NCBI GenBank assembly: GCA_021162745.1
Contig: JAGGYC010000073.1
Span: forward strand, 1-47,465
Source: Desulfuromonas sp.
GTDB taxonomy: Bacteria > Desulfobacterota > Desulfuromonadia > Desulfuromonadales > Desulfuromonadaceae
DNA: 47,465 bases
Reading direction: 5' to 3'
Numbering within the stretch: position 1 is the first letter of the stretch; every line of letters starts with the position of its first letter. The position numbers and the translations under genes were made by a program. The notes beneath the pieces were generated by a model. The model was given only the letters and a program-made list of their open reading frames with translations, was not told where the DNA came from and ran no database searches. Positions 25,371 to 34,010 of this stretch are shown in pieces.

Positions 25371-26906
25371 TTAATCGTTGATCAGGTTTGTGCCGGTCAT
25401 TTCCACAGGTTGGGCCAGGTTGAGCAGGTTGAGGATGGTCGGTGCCAGATCGGCCAGCTTGCCATCAGCGAGGCGGACATTTTTAGCCTGATCGCTGACG
25501 TAGATCAATGGTACATCGTTGATGGTGTGGGCGGTGTAGGGGTTGCCAAGACTGTCCGTCATTTGCTCGCAGTTGCCGTGATCGGCGGTAATCAGCAGGC
25601 AGCCATCGGCCTGTCGTGTGGCATCAACCACCTGTTGCACACAGTTATCGACAGTCTCCATGGCTTGAATGGCCGCAGTGAGGTTGCCGGTGTGGCCGAC
25701 CATGTCCGGGTTGGCGAAGTTGAGGATGATCAGGTCGTAACGGTCACTGCGGATTTGTTCAATTACTTTGCTGGCGACTTGTGCCGCGCTCATCTCTGGT
25801 TTTTGGTCATAGGTTGTCACCTCTTTGGGGGAGAGGACAAGGATTCGGTCTTCACCGGCGACCTTTTGTTCGTTTCCACCGTTGAAAAAGAAGGTGACAT
25901 GGGCATATTTTTCGGTTTCGGCGATGTGGAGTTGTTTCAGTCCTGCCGCCGAGATGGTTTCGGCAAGGATATTTGGATAGTTTTCAGCCGGAAATGCAAC
26001 AGGCAGGTGCAGTTGCTCTTCGTATTCCGTCATGCAGACAAATGTGGCCAATGCCGTTTTGCGAGGGCGCTCAAAGCCGCTGAAGTGGTCGCTGGTGAAG
26101 GCGCGCGAAATCTCTCTGGCGCGATCAGCACGAAAGTTAAAGAAGATGATACCGTCGTCGTCGCTGACCGGATGTGCGCCGTCAATGATGCATGGCTCGA
26201 CAAATTCATCCGTCTGGTTGTTGGCGTAGGCCGCCGTAATCGCCGCTTCACTGGACGGGAAGGCCGTTCCTTCACTGCAGGTCATAGCGCGATAAGCGCG
26301 TTCGACGCGATCCCAACGTTGATCACGATCCATGGCATAAAAGCGGCCGCTGATCGTTGCAATTTGTCCGGCGCCGATACGTGCGAGTTCCGCTTCCAGT
26401 TGCTGCAAATAGTTGGCAGCGCTCTGGGGTGGCGTATCGCGACCGTCAAGAAACGGATGGATGAAGATCTTTTTGATGCCGGAGTCTTTAGCCATCGCTA
26501 CCAGGGCGTAAAGATGACTGTTGAGGGAGTGGACGCCGCCATCGGAAAGCAGACCCATAAGGTGGAGGGCGCCTTGGCGGTTTTTGATCTGATCAAGCGC
26601 TTTGACGAGGGTTTCATTGCTGAAAAAGTCGCCATCGTTGATGCTTTTAGTGATACGGGTTAGATCCTGATAGATAATTCGTCCAGCACCGATATTGAGA
26701 TGTCCCACCTCGGAGTTACCCATTTGACCGTCGGGGAGACCGACGGCCAGTCCCGAAGCTTGAAGTCGGCTGTGGGGGTAGTCCGCCATCAGCTGATCAA
26801 GGCACGGGGTGTTAGCGAGGGCAACGGCATTGCCCTCTTGCCGGGGGCTGATCCCCCAGCCATCGAGGATGGTCAAGACAACAGGGCGCTGAACGGTGGA
26901 ATTCAT
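25371..26906 (-). CDS. gpmI: 2,3-bisphosphoglycerate-independent phosphoglycerate mutase
   Basis: Interconverts 3- and 2-phosphoglycerate using two Mn2+ ions and a phosphoserine intermediate. The 511 residues have the alkaline-phosphatase-like core: LTILDGWGIS near residue 12, catalytic Ser65 in GQMGNSEVGHLNIGAGR, the inserted phosphotransferase domain (FIHPFLDGRDTPPQSA, ISGRFYAMDRDQRWDRVERA, FFNFRADRAREI) and the metal ligands near LNFANPDMVGHTG and LITADHGNCEQM. The start is 6 bases after the lapB-like stop; the Shine-Dalgarno is weak, which suggests coupled translation. Confidence 0.96.
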   Translation of the reverse strand: MNSTVQRPVVLTILDGWGISPRQEGNAVALANTPCLDQLMADYPHSRLQASGLAVGLPDGQMGNSEVGHLNIGAGRIIYQDLTRITKSINDGDFFSNETLVKALDQIKNRQGALHLMGLLSDGGVHSLNSHLYALVAMAKDSGIKKIFIHPFLDGRDTPPQSAANYLQQLEAELARIGAGQIATISGRFYAMDRDQRWDRVERAYRAMTCSEGTAFPSSEAAITAAYANNQTDEFVEPCIIDGAHPVSDDDGIIFFNFRADRAREISRAFTSDHFSGFERPRKTALATFVCMTEYEEQLHLPVAFPAENYPNILAETISAAGLKQLHIAETEKYAHVTFFFNGGNEQKVAGEDRILVLSPKEVTTYDQKPEMSAAQVASKVIEQIRSDRYDLIILNFANPDMVGHTGNLTAAIQAMETVDNCVQQVVDATRQADGCLLITADHGNCEQMTDSLGNPYTAHTINDVPLIYVSDQAKNVRLADGKLADLAPTILNLLNLAQPVEMTGTNLIND

Positions 26907-26912
26907 TGTCCG

Positions 26913-28268
26913 TTAAGCTCCCGCTTGAGGGATAACGGGTTCGACAACCTTGCGGTCTTCGATCAGCTTGCGGAAGGCGATGCTGTAGCTACCCCAAGTA
27001 CCACAGACGTCGCAACGGCTCTTCCACTCCAGGGATCTGTCGCCGCAGCAGTCACAGACGTAGCCAAGGCTGAGCTGGTTGTCAACACCCAGCGCTTTCT
27101 GGTACTCCTCAATGGCTTCGTCGATCCGATTGCGGCGACGATGTGCTTCGGCCAGGAGTAAGTGGATCTGTGGGAAGTCGGGCGCGGAGCTTTCAACCGT
27201 ATAGATGTGCTCCATCGCTTCGTCAACCATCTCCAGGCGCAGGCACAGTTTGCCGTAGAAGAAGCGCAGAACAAGGTCGTTGCTGCGTTCAGTCAGAGCG
27301 CTGGCGTAGAAAGAGAGCAGAGATTGCGGGTCTTCCTGCTGAATATACAGGTTTTCAAGGCGTGACAAAAAGACGCTACGGCCCAGCTTCTTGTAGCCTT
27401 CCTGCCAGATTTTTGCTGCGTCATCAATGTTGTTGGCTTGGATATAGGCGTCACCGAGGGTGACACGAGCCGCCGTGAACTCAGGTGATTCCTTGATGAT
27501 CTGTTTGAGTGCTGACACCGCTTGGTCGCCATCGTTGTTGGCCAGTTTCTGTTTGGCAACTTCGTAACGGATGGAGAGCATTTTTTCTTTTTCTTCCTGA
27601 ATGCGGTTGCCACTCAGGCCGGCTTTGAGCAGTCGCTTTTGCAACTCTTGGGCTTGTTCCCAACGCTGATGTTTCATGTGTAGATCGCGATGGGCGCGGA
27701 TCGCTTTGCGATTGTCTTTTTCCTGCTCCAAGATCTCCTCGTACTCTTTGCACGCTGAATCGTCTTGTTCAAGTTGTTCGTAGGTGGCGGCCAGCTTGAA
27801 CAGCACTTCCAGGCTCTTGCCGTTGATGCTTTTGGCCTTGCGCAGCAGGGTGATCGCGCCCTGGGTGTCGCCCTCCTGGCTGTTGACGCTGGCCAGGGCG
27901 ATGTAGCCCTCTACCTTGTTGGGGTCTTTGTCGATTGCTTTTTGCAGCAGGGTGTGAGCGCGCTTGATATCGCCGGAGAGCAGACGACCAACACCGTCAC
28001 GGTAGATGGTATCGATCTCTTTGGTCTTTTTCTCGCCGCGGCCACGCAGCCAGCCACGTAGTCCGTAGCTGAGAGCTCCATAGAGGTGAAAGCCGTAGCC
28101 GATAAACAGGCCGACGAGGATACAGCCGATAACAATGACGGTAACCGGATAGGTTACCGAGTTGTCCGGCATGAAAAAGATGGTCATTTCCTGGGGATTA
28201 ATGCCTGAAAAGAAGACAAAAAAGGCCAGGAACATAATGACAACTAAGAGAAATGACATGAGAGTCAT
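26913..28268 (-). CDS. lapB: LapA-LapB-like fusion: two-TM domain, TPR repeats and rubredoxin-type zinc domain
   Basis: LapB (YciM) is an inner-membrane TPR protein that controls lipopolysaccharide synthesis by directing LpxC turnover in enterobacteria; LapA is its small two-TM partner. This 451-residue protein starts with a LapA-like segment, two membrane helices around INPQEMTIFFMP (residues about 1-62), then about eight TPR helices from KRAHTLLQKAIDKDPNKVEG to DEAIEEYQKALG. It ends in a four-cysteine metal site (YVCDCCGDRSLEW, CDVCGTWGSY) like that of LapB. I chose ATG 28268 because AGGAGG lies 5 bases upstream; an ATG 30 bases earlier has none. Whether it controls LpxC here is inference. 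Confidence 0.8.
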   Translation of the reverse strand: MTLMSFLLVVIMFLAFFVFFSGINPQEMTIFFMPDNSVTYPVTVIVIGCILVGLFIGYGFHLYGALSYGLRGWLRGRGEKKTKEIDTIYRDGVGRLLSGDIKRAHTLLQKAIDKDPNKVEGYIALASVNSQEGDTQGAITLLRKAKSINGKSLEVLFKLAATYEQLEQDDSACKEYEEILEQEKDNRKAIRAHRDLHMKHQRWEQAQELQKRLLKAGLSGNRIQEEKEKMLSIRYEVAKQKLANNDGDQAVSALKQIIKESPEFTAARVTLGDAYIQANNIDDAAKIWQEGYKKLGRSVFLSRLENLYIQQEDPQSLLSFYASALTERSNDLVLRFFYGKLCLRLEMVDEAMEHIYTVESSAPDFPQIHLLLAEAHRRRNRIDEAIEEYQKALGVDNQLSLGYVCDCCGDRSLEWKSRCDVCGTWGSYSIAFRKLIEDRKVVEPVIPQAGA

Positions 28269-28375
28269 ACGATCCTCCTGAGGGCGTAGCCCAGACAAAA
28301 ATTAAATAAAAAAATATATATACAACATACCAAATGGTTTAACTGTTTATTTTGTGCGCCCTTACCGCTGTCGTG

Positions 28376-28852
28376 CTAACGATTATGATAGGGTTCGCCG
28401 CGGATAATTGTCATGCCACGGTAAAGCTGTTCCAGTAGAAACATCCGTGCCATCTGGTGGGTCAGAGTCATGTCGGACAGTGACAATAATTCATTGCAAC
28501 GCTGCCGAAGGTCGTTTGTCAGGCCGTAGGCGCCGCCGATAATCAAGCAGATATTACTGGTGCCCTGGATCATGTGCCCTTCGAGTTTTTTTGCAAATTT
28601 CTCCGAGCTGGCCCTTTTGCCTGTTTCGTCAAGACCGATGACGTAACTGTCTCGGGGGATTTTGGCGATGATCGATTCGGCTTCGCTGTTGCGAACGAAG
28701 TGTGCATCGGCTTTCTTTCCGCCCCGTTTTTCCTCTTTTAATTCAATAACCTGTAGCGATGTGTAGCGCTTAAGTCGTTGCTCGTATTCCTGTGCCCCTT
28801 GTTTGAGGAACCCAATGGTGAGTTTGCCGATACAGAGTACGGTCAGTTTCAT
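28376..28852 (-). CDS. rlmH: 23S rRNA (pseudouridine1915-N3)-methyltransferase
   Basis: RlmH methylates pseudouridine 1915 in helix 69 of assembled ribosomes. The 158 residues match the SPOUT-fold family throughout: VIGLDETGKRASSEKFA, the AdoMet knot region ICLIIGGAYGLTN, LSLSDMTLTHQMARMFLLEQ and the invariant C-terminal YRGMTIIRGEPYHN. It follows rsfS with a 12-base gap, the usual pairing of two late ribosome factors. Confidence 0.96.
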   Translation of the reverse strand: MKLTVLCIGKLTIGFLKQGAQEYEQRLKRYTSLQVIELKEEKRGGKKADAHFVRNSEAESIIAKIPRDSYVIGLDETGKRASSEKFAKKLEGHMIQGTSNICLIIGGAYGLTNDLRQRCNELLSLSDMTLTHQMARMFLLEQLYRGMTIIRGEPYHNR

Positions 28853-28864
28853 TGTGCTTACCGT

Positions 28865-29230
28865 TTAGTTGCCGACTGTCAGTTCGGCAGGCAGTTCCAA
28901 CTCTTTGGCTTCGGCCCACAAGCCATCGAGGTCGTAAAAGGTGCGCACGTCCTGTTGAAAAACGTGAACCATGACATCACCATAGTCGAGTAGCACCCAG
29001 CGCCCGTCGTTCATCCCTTCCACTGCCAGCGGTTGCAGATCGAAGTTCTGCTTAAGTCCTAAGCGAATCGATTCGGCAATCGCCTGTACCTGGCGATCCG
29101 ATGTACCGGTAGCCAGGAGCAGGTAGTCGGTAAGGGACGATAATTCAGAGACATGAAGGATCTTCACATCGAGGGCTTTTCTGTTGAGAGCGTATTCAGC
29201 GCAAAGTAATGCGCGTTGTTCCGATTGCAA
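28865..29230 (-). CDS. rsfS: Ribosome silencing factor RsfS
   Basis: RsfS binds ribosomal protein L14 and blocks subunit joining when nutrients are low. The 121 residues show the family core: TDYLLLATGTSDRQVQAIAE, VEGMNDGRWVLLDYGDVMVH and FQQDVRTFYDLDGLWAEA. The likely start is TTG at 29228-29230, five bases after the nadD stop, with AAAGGT about 8 bases upstream. There is no in-frame ATG early enough to keep the conserved N-terminal helix (LLCAEYALNRKALDV), so the non-ATG start is well supported. Confidence 0.93.
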   Translation of the reverse strand: MQSEQRALLCAEYALNRKALDVKILHVSELSSLTDYLLLATGTSDRQVQAIAESIRLGLKQNFDLQPLAVEGMNDGRWVLLDYGDVMVHVFQQDVRTFYDLDGLWAEAKELELPAELTVGN

Positions 29231-29235
29231 AGTCG

Positions 29236-29889
29236 TTACCTTTCTGCAGGCGCATATAGATGATGTGCCTGGATATAATCGTTAACGGCCGTTGGTACGA
29301 GGGTGTCAATGGGCCGGTTTTGTTCAATATTGCGTCTGATTTCAGTGGAAGAAATATCGATAAATGTTTCTTCCAAAAAATATAAATGGTGGCCACTTTG
29401 GTGGCAAAAAGTTTTAAGTACGGAATCATAACAGAACTCAGGGCGGATGGCAACGGGCAGAGCTTCTGCTGATGCGGGTGTTTCGCTGCCTGGTCGTCGG
29501 GCGACCACCAGGTGGCACAGTTCAAACAGGCGTCGGTATTCATGCCAGCTGTGCAAGGTGTGCAGGGAGTCCATGCCGATAAGAAAATAAAACTCATCGT
29601 CGGGATACAATTGTTGGAGTTGTTCGAGGGTGTGAACCGAGTAGCTTTTGCCCGAACGGCGTGATTCGATATCGCAGGGCTGGAAGGCGGGCCGATCAGC
29701 GATGGCCCGCGTAACCATCTCCATCCGTTGAGCAAAGGGGGGCAGGTTGGCATCGCTCTTGTGGGGAGGAGATGCTGCCGGAATAAACAACACCCGATCC
29801 AGCTGAAATGCCGCCAGCAATTCCTGGGCAATCAGCAGATGGCCGTTGTGGATCGGGTTGAACGTGCCTCCTATGATGCCCGTTTTCAT
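29236..29889 (-). CDS. nadD: Nicotinate-nucleotide adenylyltransferase
   Basis: Makes deamido-NAD from nicotinate mononucleotide and ATP. The 217 residues begin MKTGIIGGTFNPIHNGHLLI, holding the nucleotidyltransferase GxFxPxHxGH signature, and continue with PAASPPHK, FLIGMDSLHTLHSWHEYRRL and the ISSTEIR motif. The frame is open to 29937, which would overlap proA; ATG 29889 with GGAGA upstream is the better start and leaves a 13-base gap from the proA stop. Confidence 0.95.
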   Translation of the reverse strand: MKTGIIGGTFNPIHNGHLLIAQELLAAFQLDRVLFIPAASPPHKSDANLPPFAQRMEMVTRAIADRPAFQPCDIESRRSGKSYSVHTLEQLQQLYPDDEFYFLIGMDSLHTLHSWHEYRRLFELCHLVVARRPGSETPASAEALPVAIRPEFCYDSVLKTFCHQSGHHLYFLEETFIDISSTEIRRNIEQNRPIDTLVPTAVNDYIQAHHLYAPAER

Positions 29890-29902
29890 GTTGTCTCCGT
29901 GG

Positions 29903-31159
29903 TCAGGGCCTGATTTGGCCGTCGCCAAAGACGACAAATTTGCGTGTGGTCAGATCTTCCAGACCCATGGGGCCAAAGGAGTGCAGCTTGGTGGTCGAGA
30001 TGCCGATTTCGGCCCCCAGTCCCAGCTGGTTGCCGTCGGAGAAGCGTGATGAGGCATTGACCATGATGACGCTGGAGTTGACGGCGCGAACGAACTGCTG
30101 CGAATTGGCATAGCTGTTGGTGATGATCACTTCGGTGTGCAGCGAGGTGTGACGACGGATGTGGTCGATCGCTTCATCCAGGCTATCGACGACGCGCACG
30201 GCCAGTATCAGATCGAGATACTCTTTGTCCCAGTCGGCTTCGGTTGCGGCAACGGCATTTGGCGCCAGGGAGCACGTCACCGGACAGCCGCGTAGTTCAA
30301 CCTTGTGCTGTGCCATGGCCCGCGCAATATGCGGTACGAAGGTTTCGGCAATGTCCTTATGGATTAACAGTGTCTCCATGGCATTGCAGACGCCGGGGCG
30401 TTGAACCTTGGCGTTGATGCAGATCTGTGTGGCCATATCGGTGTCGGCATCGGCATCGACAAAGGTGTGGCAAACCCCTTTGTAGTGCTTGATCACCGGA
30501 ATGCGTGAGTTTTCACTGACAAAGCGGATCAGCCCTTCGCCGCCGCGTGGGATGATCAGGTCGATCTCTTCGTCGAGCTTAAGCAATTCAGTCACCGCCT
30601 GACGATCGGTGGTGGCGACAACCTGTAGAGCCGCCTCGGGTAGCCCCATGCTACTCAATTGTGCTTTGAGGATGGTGCCGATGGCGGTATTGGAATGGAT
30701 CGCCTCGGAGCCGCCTCGCAATACTACCGTGTTGCCGCTTTTCAGACACAGCCCTGCGGCGTCAGCCGTGACGTTGGGGCGTGATTCGAAAATGATGCCG
30801 ATCACCCCGAGAGGGATGCGCATTCGTCCAACCTGGATGCCGTTGGGGCGTCGCCACATGCCGGTAACTTCGCCGACGGGGTCGGGCAGGCCAGCCACTT
30901 CACGTAGACCGTCGGCCATCGATTTGATCCGTTCGTCATTGAGCACCAAGCGGTCGATCATCGCCGCAGATAAATCGTTGGCACGAGCCGCCTGGAGATC
31001 CTTTTTGTTCTCCTGTTGCAGGAGCTCGGCATTGGCTTCCAGGGCGTCAGCCATGTGACATAGCAGGTCGTTTTTTATTGTCGAAGACAATCCCGCCATA
31101 ATGTTGGCAGCCTGTTTGGCGTCGCTGGCCAGTTGTTTCATCTGATCTACAACATCCAT
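29903..31159 (-). CDS. proA: Gamma-glutamyl phosphate reductase
   Basis: Second step of proline synthesis: NADPH-dependent reduction of glutamyl-5-phosphate to the semialdehyde. The 418 residues fit the aldehyde-dehydrogenase-like family: GRMRIPLGVIGIIFESRPNV, GNTVVLRGGSEAIHSN, the catalytic cysteine in KVQRPGVCNAMETLL, and the C-terminal SSRFSDGNQLGLGAEIGIST. GAGGAGA lies 8 bases before ATG. It is 15 bases downstream of proB, giving a complete glutamate-to-semialdehyde pair. Confidence 0.96.
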   Translation of the reverse strand: MDVVDQMKQLASDAKQAANIMAGLSSTIKNDLLCHMADALEANAELLQQENKKDLQAARANDLSAAMIDRLVLNDERIKSMADGLREVAGLPDPVGEVTGMWRRPNGIQVGRMRIPLGVIGIIFESRPNVTADAAGLCLKSGNTVVLRGGSEAIHSNTAIGTILKAQLSSMGLPEAALQVVATTDRQAVTELLKLDEEIDLIIPRGGEGLIRFVSENSRIPVIKHYKGVCHTFVDADADTDMATQICINAKVQRPGVCNAMETLLIHKDIAETFVPHIARAMAQHKVELRGCPVTCSLAPNAVAATEADWDKEYLDLILAVRVVDSLDEAIDHIRRHTSLHTEVIITNSYANSQQFVRAVNSSVIMVNASSRFSDGNQLGLGAEIGISTTKLHSFGPMGLEDLTTRKFVVFGDGQIRP

Positions 31160-31174
31160 TGAGTGGTCTCCTCT

Positions 31175-32311
31175 TTATTCATCAACATTGTTTTCGGTGA
31201 GAACCAAATTGTCGCGGTGGATAATTTCATCGCCATATTTATAGCCGAGAACCTGTTCGATTTCAGCGGTTTTTTTACCCATGATCTGTAGCAGTTCCGC
31301 TAACGCGTAGTTGGTGACCCCTTTGGCAAATTCAACACCTTCAGTATTGCACAAACGTACGGCATCGCCGCGGTCAAAGCCACCCTCGACCCCTTTAATT
31401 CCCGCTGGCAGCAGGCTGCGACCATGGTGGACAATGGCATTAAAAGCGCCGTCGTCGAGGAATAGTTTGCCACGCGGTTTCTTGGTAAAGGCGATCCAGT
31501 GTTTTTTTGCCGCCATGCGCGTGGTGTTGGGGATGAAGTAGGTGCCGATATCTTCACCATCGAAAAAGCGCAGCAGGTTACCCGATTTGGTACCGTTGAT
31601 GATGGCGGTGCCGACACCATGCAGGGTGGTGCGTTTGGCTGCTTTGAGCTTGGTGGCCATACCGCCGGTGCCGAGATCGCTGTCGGCTAATCCGGCCATG
31701 TCGACGATCTTGTCGTTGATCCGCTCCACTTCGTGAATCAGCTTCGCATCGGGGTTGCTGCGGGGATCGCAGTCAAACAGGCCGTCGACATCGGAAAGGA
31801 TCACCAGCAGGTGGGCCTCGACCAGATTGGTGACCATGGCCGACAGGTTGTCGTTATCGCCGAAGCGAATCTCATCGACAACGACGGTGTCATTTTCGTT
31901 GATGATGGGGACAATGCCGTATTCGAGTAGTGTCATCAGGGTGTTGCGGGCATTGAGGTAGCGACGGCGATTTGCCAGGTCATCGCGCGTCAATAGTACC
32001 TGGGCAACATTTTCACCGCGACCGCGAAATGCGGTGCGATAGCTGCGCATCAGCCGACTTTGGCCGATGGCTGCAGCCGCCTGCTTGAGGGGGATGGTCT
32101 GCGGTTTACCCGTGATGCCAAGATCTCTTTTGCCTGCAGCGACCGAACCGGACGAAACGACAATGATTTCATAGCCGCGTTGACGCAGGGCGCAGATGTC
32201 ATCAGCCAACAGGTTGATTCGTTCACGATTTAGTCCGTTGCTATCCGAAATGACTGCGCTGCCGATCTTGATGACAATCCGTTTTGTCGGAGATATCAAT
32301 GTATTACGCAT
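31175..32311 (-). CDS. proB: Glutamate 5-kinase with PUA domain
   Basis: Phosphorylates glutamate, the first and feedback-inhibited step of proline synthesis. The 378 residues have an amino-acid-kinase domain (KRIVIKIGSAVISDSNGLN, EIIVVSSGSVAAGKRDLGI, PIINENDTVVVDEIRFGDND, DVDGLFDCDP, GGMATKLKAAKRTTLHGV) and, from about residue 285, a C-terminal PUA domain (GKLFLDDGAFNAIVHHGRSL). It is preceded by obgE with a 17-base gap. The Shine-Dalgarno is poor (AGGA about 10 bases away). Confidence 0.96.
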   Translation of the reverse strand: MRNTLISPTKRIVIKIGSAVISDSNGLNRERINLLADDICALRQRGYEIIVVSSGSVAAGKRDLGITGKPQTIPLKQAAAAIGQSRLMRSYRTAFRGRGENVAQVLLTRDDLANRRRYLNARNTLMTLLEYGIVPIINENDTVVVDEIRFGDNDNLSAMVTNLVEAHLLVILSDVDGLFDCDPRSNPDAKLIHEVERINDKIVDMAGLADSDLGTGGMATKLKAAKRTTLHGVGTAIINGTKSGNLLRFFDGEDIGTYFIPNTTRMAAKKHWIAFTKKPRGKLFLDDGAFNAIVHHGRSLLPAGIKGVEGGFDRGDAVRLCNTEGVEFAKGVTNYALAELLQIMGKKTAEIEQVLGYKYGDEIIHRDNLVLTENNVDE

Positions 32312-32328
32312 GGTTTGACTGTCCTGAA

Positions 32329-33387
32329 TTATTCTTCGTTTTCTTGATCTGCTTGATCTGCTTGATCTGCTTGATCTGCCGCCTGGCGGGATACATCAAG
32401 GCGGGCGCCGATTTCATCAACCAGTTCCTTGATGCCGTCGCCACTGATGGCCGAAATTGAAAAGACGGAATAACCACGCTCTTCAAATAGCGGCGTAACC
32501 TGTTTGGCCAGTTCTCTCACTTCGGTGACATCATTTTTTGTCAGTACGACCAGTTGGGGTTTCTTTAACATCTCGGGGTCGTGACGCTCCAACTCGGCGT
32601 TGATGGTATCGAAGTGTTCGAGGTAGTTGTCTTCCGGAGCTGAGGTTAAATCAACCAGATGTAAAAAGAAGTCAGTCCGCTCAACGTGGCGTAGGAAGCG
32701 GGTACCCAGACCGTGGCCTTCACTGGCACCTTCAATCAGGCCGGGGATGTCAGCCATGACAAAACTTTTAAAACCGCCATAGCGGACGACGCCGAGGTTG
32801 GGAACCAGGGTGGTGAACGGATAGTCGGCCACCTTGGGGCGGGCCGCAGAAACCGAACGGATCAGGGTTGATTTGCCCGCATTGGGCATCCCGACCAGGC
32901 CGACGTCGGCCATCAGTTTCAGGTCGAGGCGCAGCTTGATGGTTTCACCCGGCTCACCGGGTTGGACGTGGCGCGGCGCGCGGTTGGTGCTGGTGGCAAA
33001 ACGGGCATTGCCTCGTCCGCCCATGCCGCCGCTGAGCAGCTTGTGCGTTTGACCCGGTTCGGTGAGGTCGATCAATAACTCGCCGCTGTCGGCATCGTAC
33101 ACCAAGGTGCCGGGGGGGACGTTGATGGTCAGTGGTTCCCCAGCCTTGCCGTGCATGTGCTTGCCCATACCGTGCACACCGTTACCTGCCTTGTAGTGGG
33201 CATTGTAGCGGAAGTCGAGCAGTGTTGTCAGGCTGGAGTCGGTGTGCAGGTAAACATCACCGCCGTGACCGCCGTCGCCGCCGTCTGGTCCTCCGCGGGG
33301 GATAAACTTTTCGCGACGAAATGACAGGCAGCCGCGACCACCGTCACCGGACTTAACATTGATTTTTACTTGATCAACAAAACGCAT
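32329..33387 (-). CDS. obgE: GTPase ObgE/CgtA
   Basis: Obg GTPases bind the 50S subunit and couple ribosome assembly to ppGpp and the cell cycle. The 352 residues have the glycine-rich Obg fold (1-158, with GDGGRGCLSFRREKFIPRGG and GMGGRGNARFATSTNRAPRH), then the G domain with P-loop GMPNAGKST at 166-174, switch YPFTTLVPNLGVV, DIPGLIEGASEG, TKND and SAISGDGI. The C-terminal tail is short and carries a 9-bp tandem repeat giving QADQADQADQ. There is no Shine-Dalgarno before ATG 33387 and a hairpin (33411-33433) lies in its leader. A terminator at 33501-33538 separates it from rpmA, so it needs its own promoter. Confidence 0.96.
   Translation of the reverse strand: MRFVDQVKINVKSGDGGRGCLSFRREKFIPRGGPDGGDGGHGGDVYLHTDSSLTTLLDFRYNAHYKAGNGVHGMGKHMHGKAGEPLTINVPPGTLVYDADSGELLIDLTEPGQTHKLLSGGMGGRGNARFATSTNRAPRHVQPGEPGETIKLRLDLKLMADVGLVGMPNAGKSTLIRSVSAARPKVADYPFTTLVPNLGVVRYGGFKSFVMADIPGLIEGASEGHGLGTRFLRHVERTDFFLHLVDLTSAPEDNYLEHFDTINAELERHDPEMLKKPQLVVLTKNDVTEVRELAKQVTPLFEERGYSVFSISAISGDGIKELVDEIGARLDVSRQAADQADQADQADQENEE
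32343..32378. repeat. 9-bp tandem repeat (4 copies) inside the obgE 3' end
   Basis: CTTGATCTG repeated four times without interruption; on the coding strand it encodes repeating D-Q-A. Because the unit is a multiple of three, copy-number slippage would change tail length without shifting frame. Confidence 0.9.
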
Positions 33388-33500
33388 GGTTTAAATTCTA
33401 GTACTTTATTGCGTCGCCATGGTGGGGCGACGCTCCCTGTGGCGGGATAGGTTGATGAGTCACAACGGCGATTGTCTCGTTGTGATGTCAAACTACCACA

Positions 33501-33538
33501 AAAAAACCCGGAGTTCACAATTAGAACTTCGGGTTTTT
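33501..33538. terminator. Terminator between rpmA and obgE
   Basis: Stem ACCCGGAGTTC-N7-GAACTTCGGGT with an A-run on the left and a T-run on the right, able to stop transcripts in both directions; it probably ends the rplU-rpmA transcript on the minus strand. Confidence 0.8.
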
Positions 33539-33578
33539 CTGTGTTGTGTTGCCAGAAGTCTTGAAGACTCCTGAAGCG

Positions 33579-33748
33579 ACTAGGAGGTTGTCGGGCTTTG
33601 CGGATCGTAGCGAGAAATCGACTGTTCGAGGGCAGATTTTCTTAGATTTGAGAACGAATAGCACCGCTATTTGTCGAAAATCTAGGGAAATGTGAACCGA
33701 TCAGACGGTTTCGCAGTAGATTCTTGTAAGGTCCGACGGCCTCCTTAG
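33579..33748. repeat. Palindromic MITE-like element, family B, abutting the rpmA stop codon
   Basis: About 170 bp with inverted ends: CTAGGAGGTTGTCGGGC at the left and GTCCGACGGCCTCCTTAG at the right (one gap and a few mismatches). The inside folds as well: AGATTTTCTTAGATTTGAGA and AATAGC pair with GCTATT and AAAATCT around ACC. The right end overlaps the rpmA stop (TAA at 33747-33745). No protein is encoded. Confidence 0.65.
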
Positions 33749-33999
33749 TTAGCGTAAACGCTAATTTTTTGACGCTTTTTGTCCTTGCGCTCAAACTTTA
33801 CAACACCGTCGACCAGAGCAAACAAGGTGTAATCCTTGCCGCAGCCTACGTTGTTGCCTGGGTGAAAAGTGGTACCGCGCTGACGTACCAAAATGGAGCC
33901 AGCGGTTACTTCTTGACCACCAAAACGCTTGACGCCAAGGCGCTTACCAACACTGTCGCGACCGTTCTTGGAACTGCCGCCTGCTTTTTTGTGAGCCAT
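33745..33999 (-). CDS. rpmA: 50S ribosomal protein L27
   Basis: Bacterial L27, whose N-terminus reaches the peptidyl-transferase centre. The 84 residues open [20 protein letters not shown] and contain [20 protein letters not shown] and [20 protein letters not shown], all diagnostic. There is no N-terminal extension of the kind cleaved by Prp proteases in Firmicutes. AAGGAGG lies just upstream, and it follows rplU by 11 bases. Confidence 0.98.
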   Translation of the reverse strand: MAHKKAGGSSKNGRDSVGKRLGVKRFGGQEVTAGSILVRQRGTTFHPGNNVGCGKDYTLFALVDGVVKFERKDKKRQKISVYAN

Positions 34000-34010
34000 G
34001 GGTAGCCTCC

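Noticed and set aside
25170-26663. 497-residue plus-strand ORF opposite gpmI and comF
   Set aside because: Antisense shadow; gpmI motifs are unambiguous on the minus strand.
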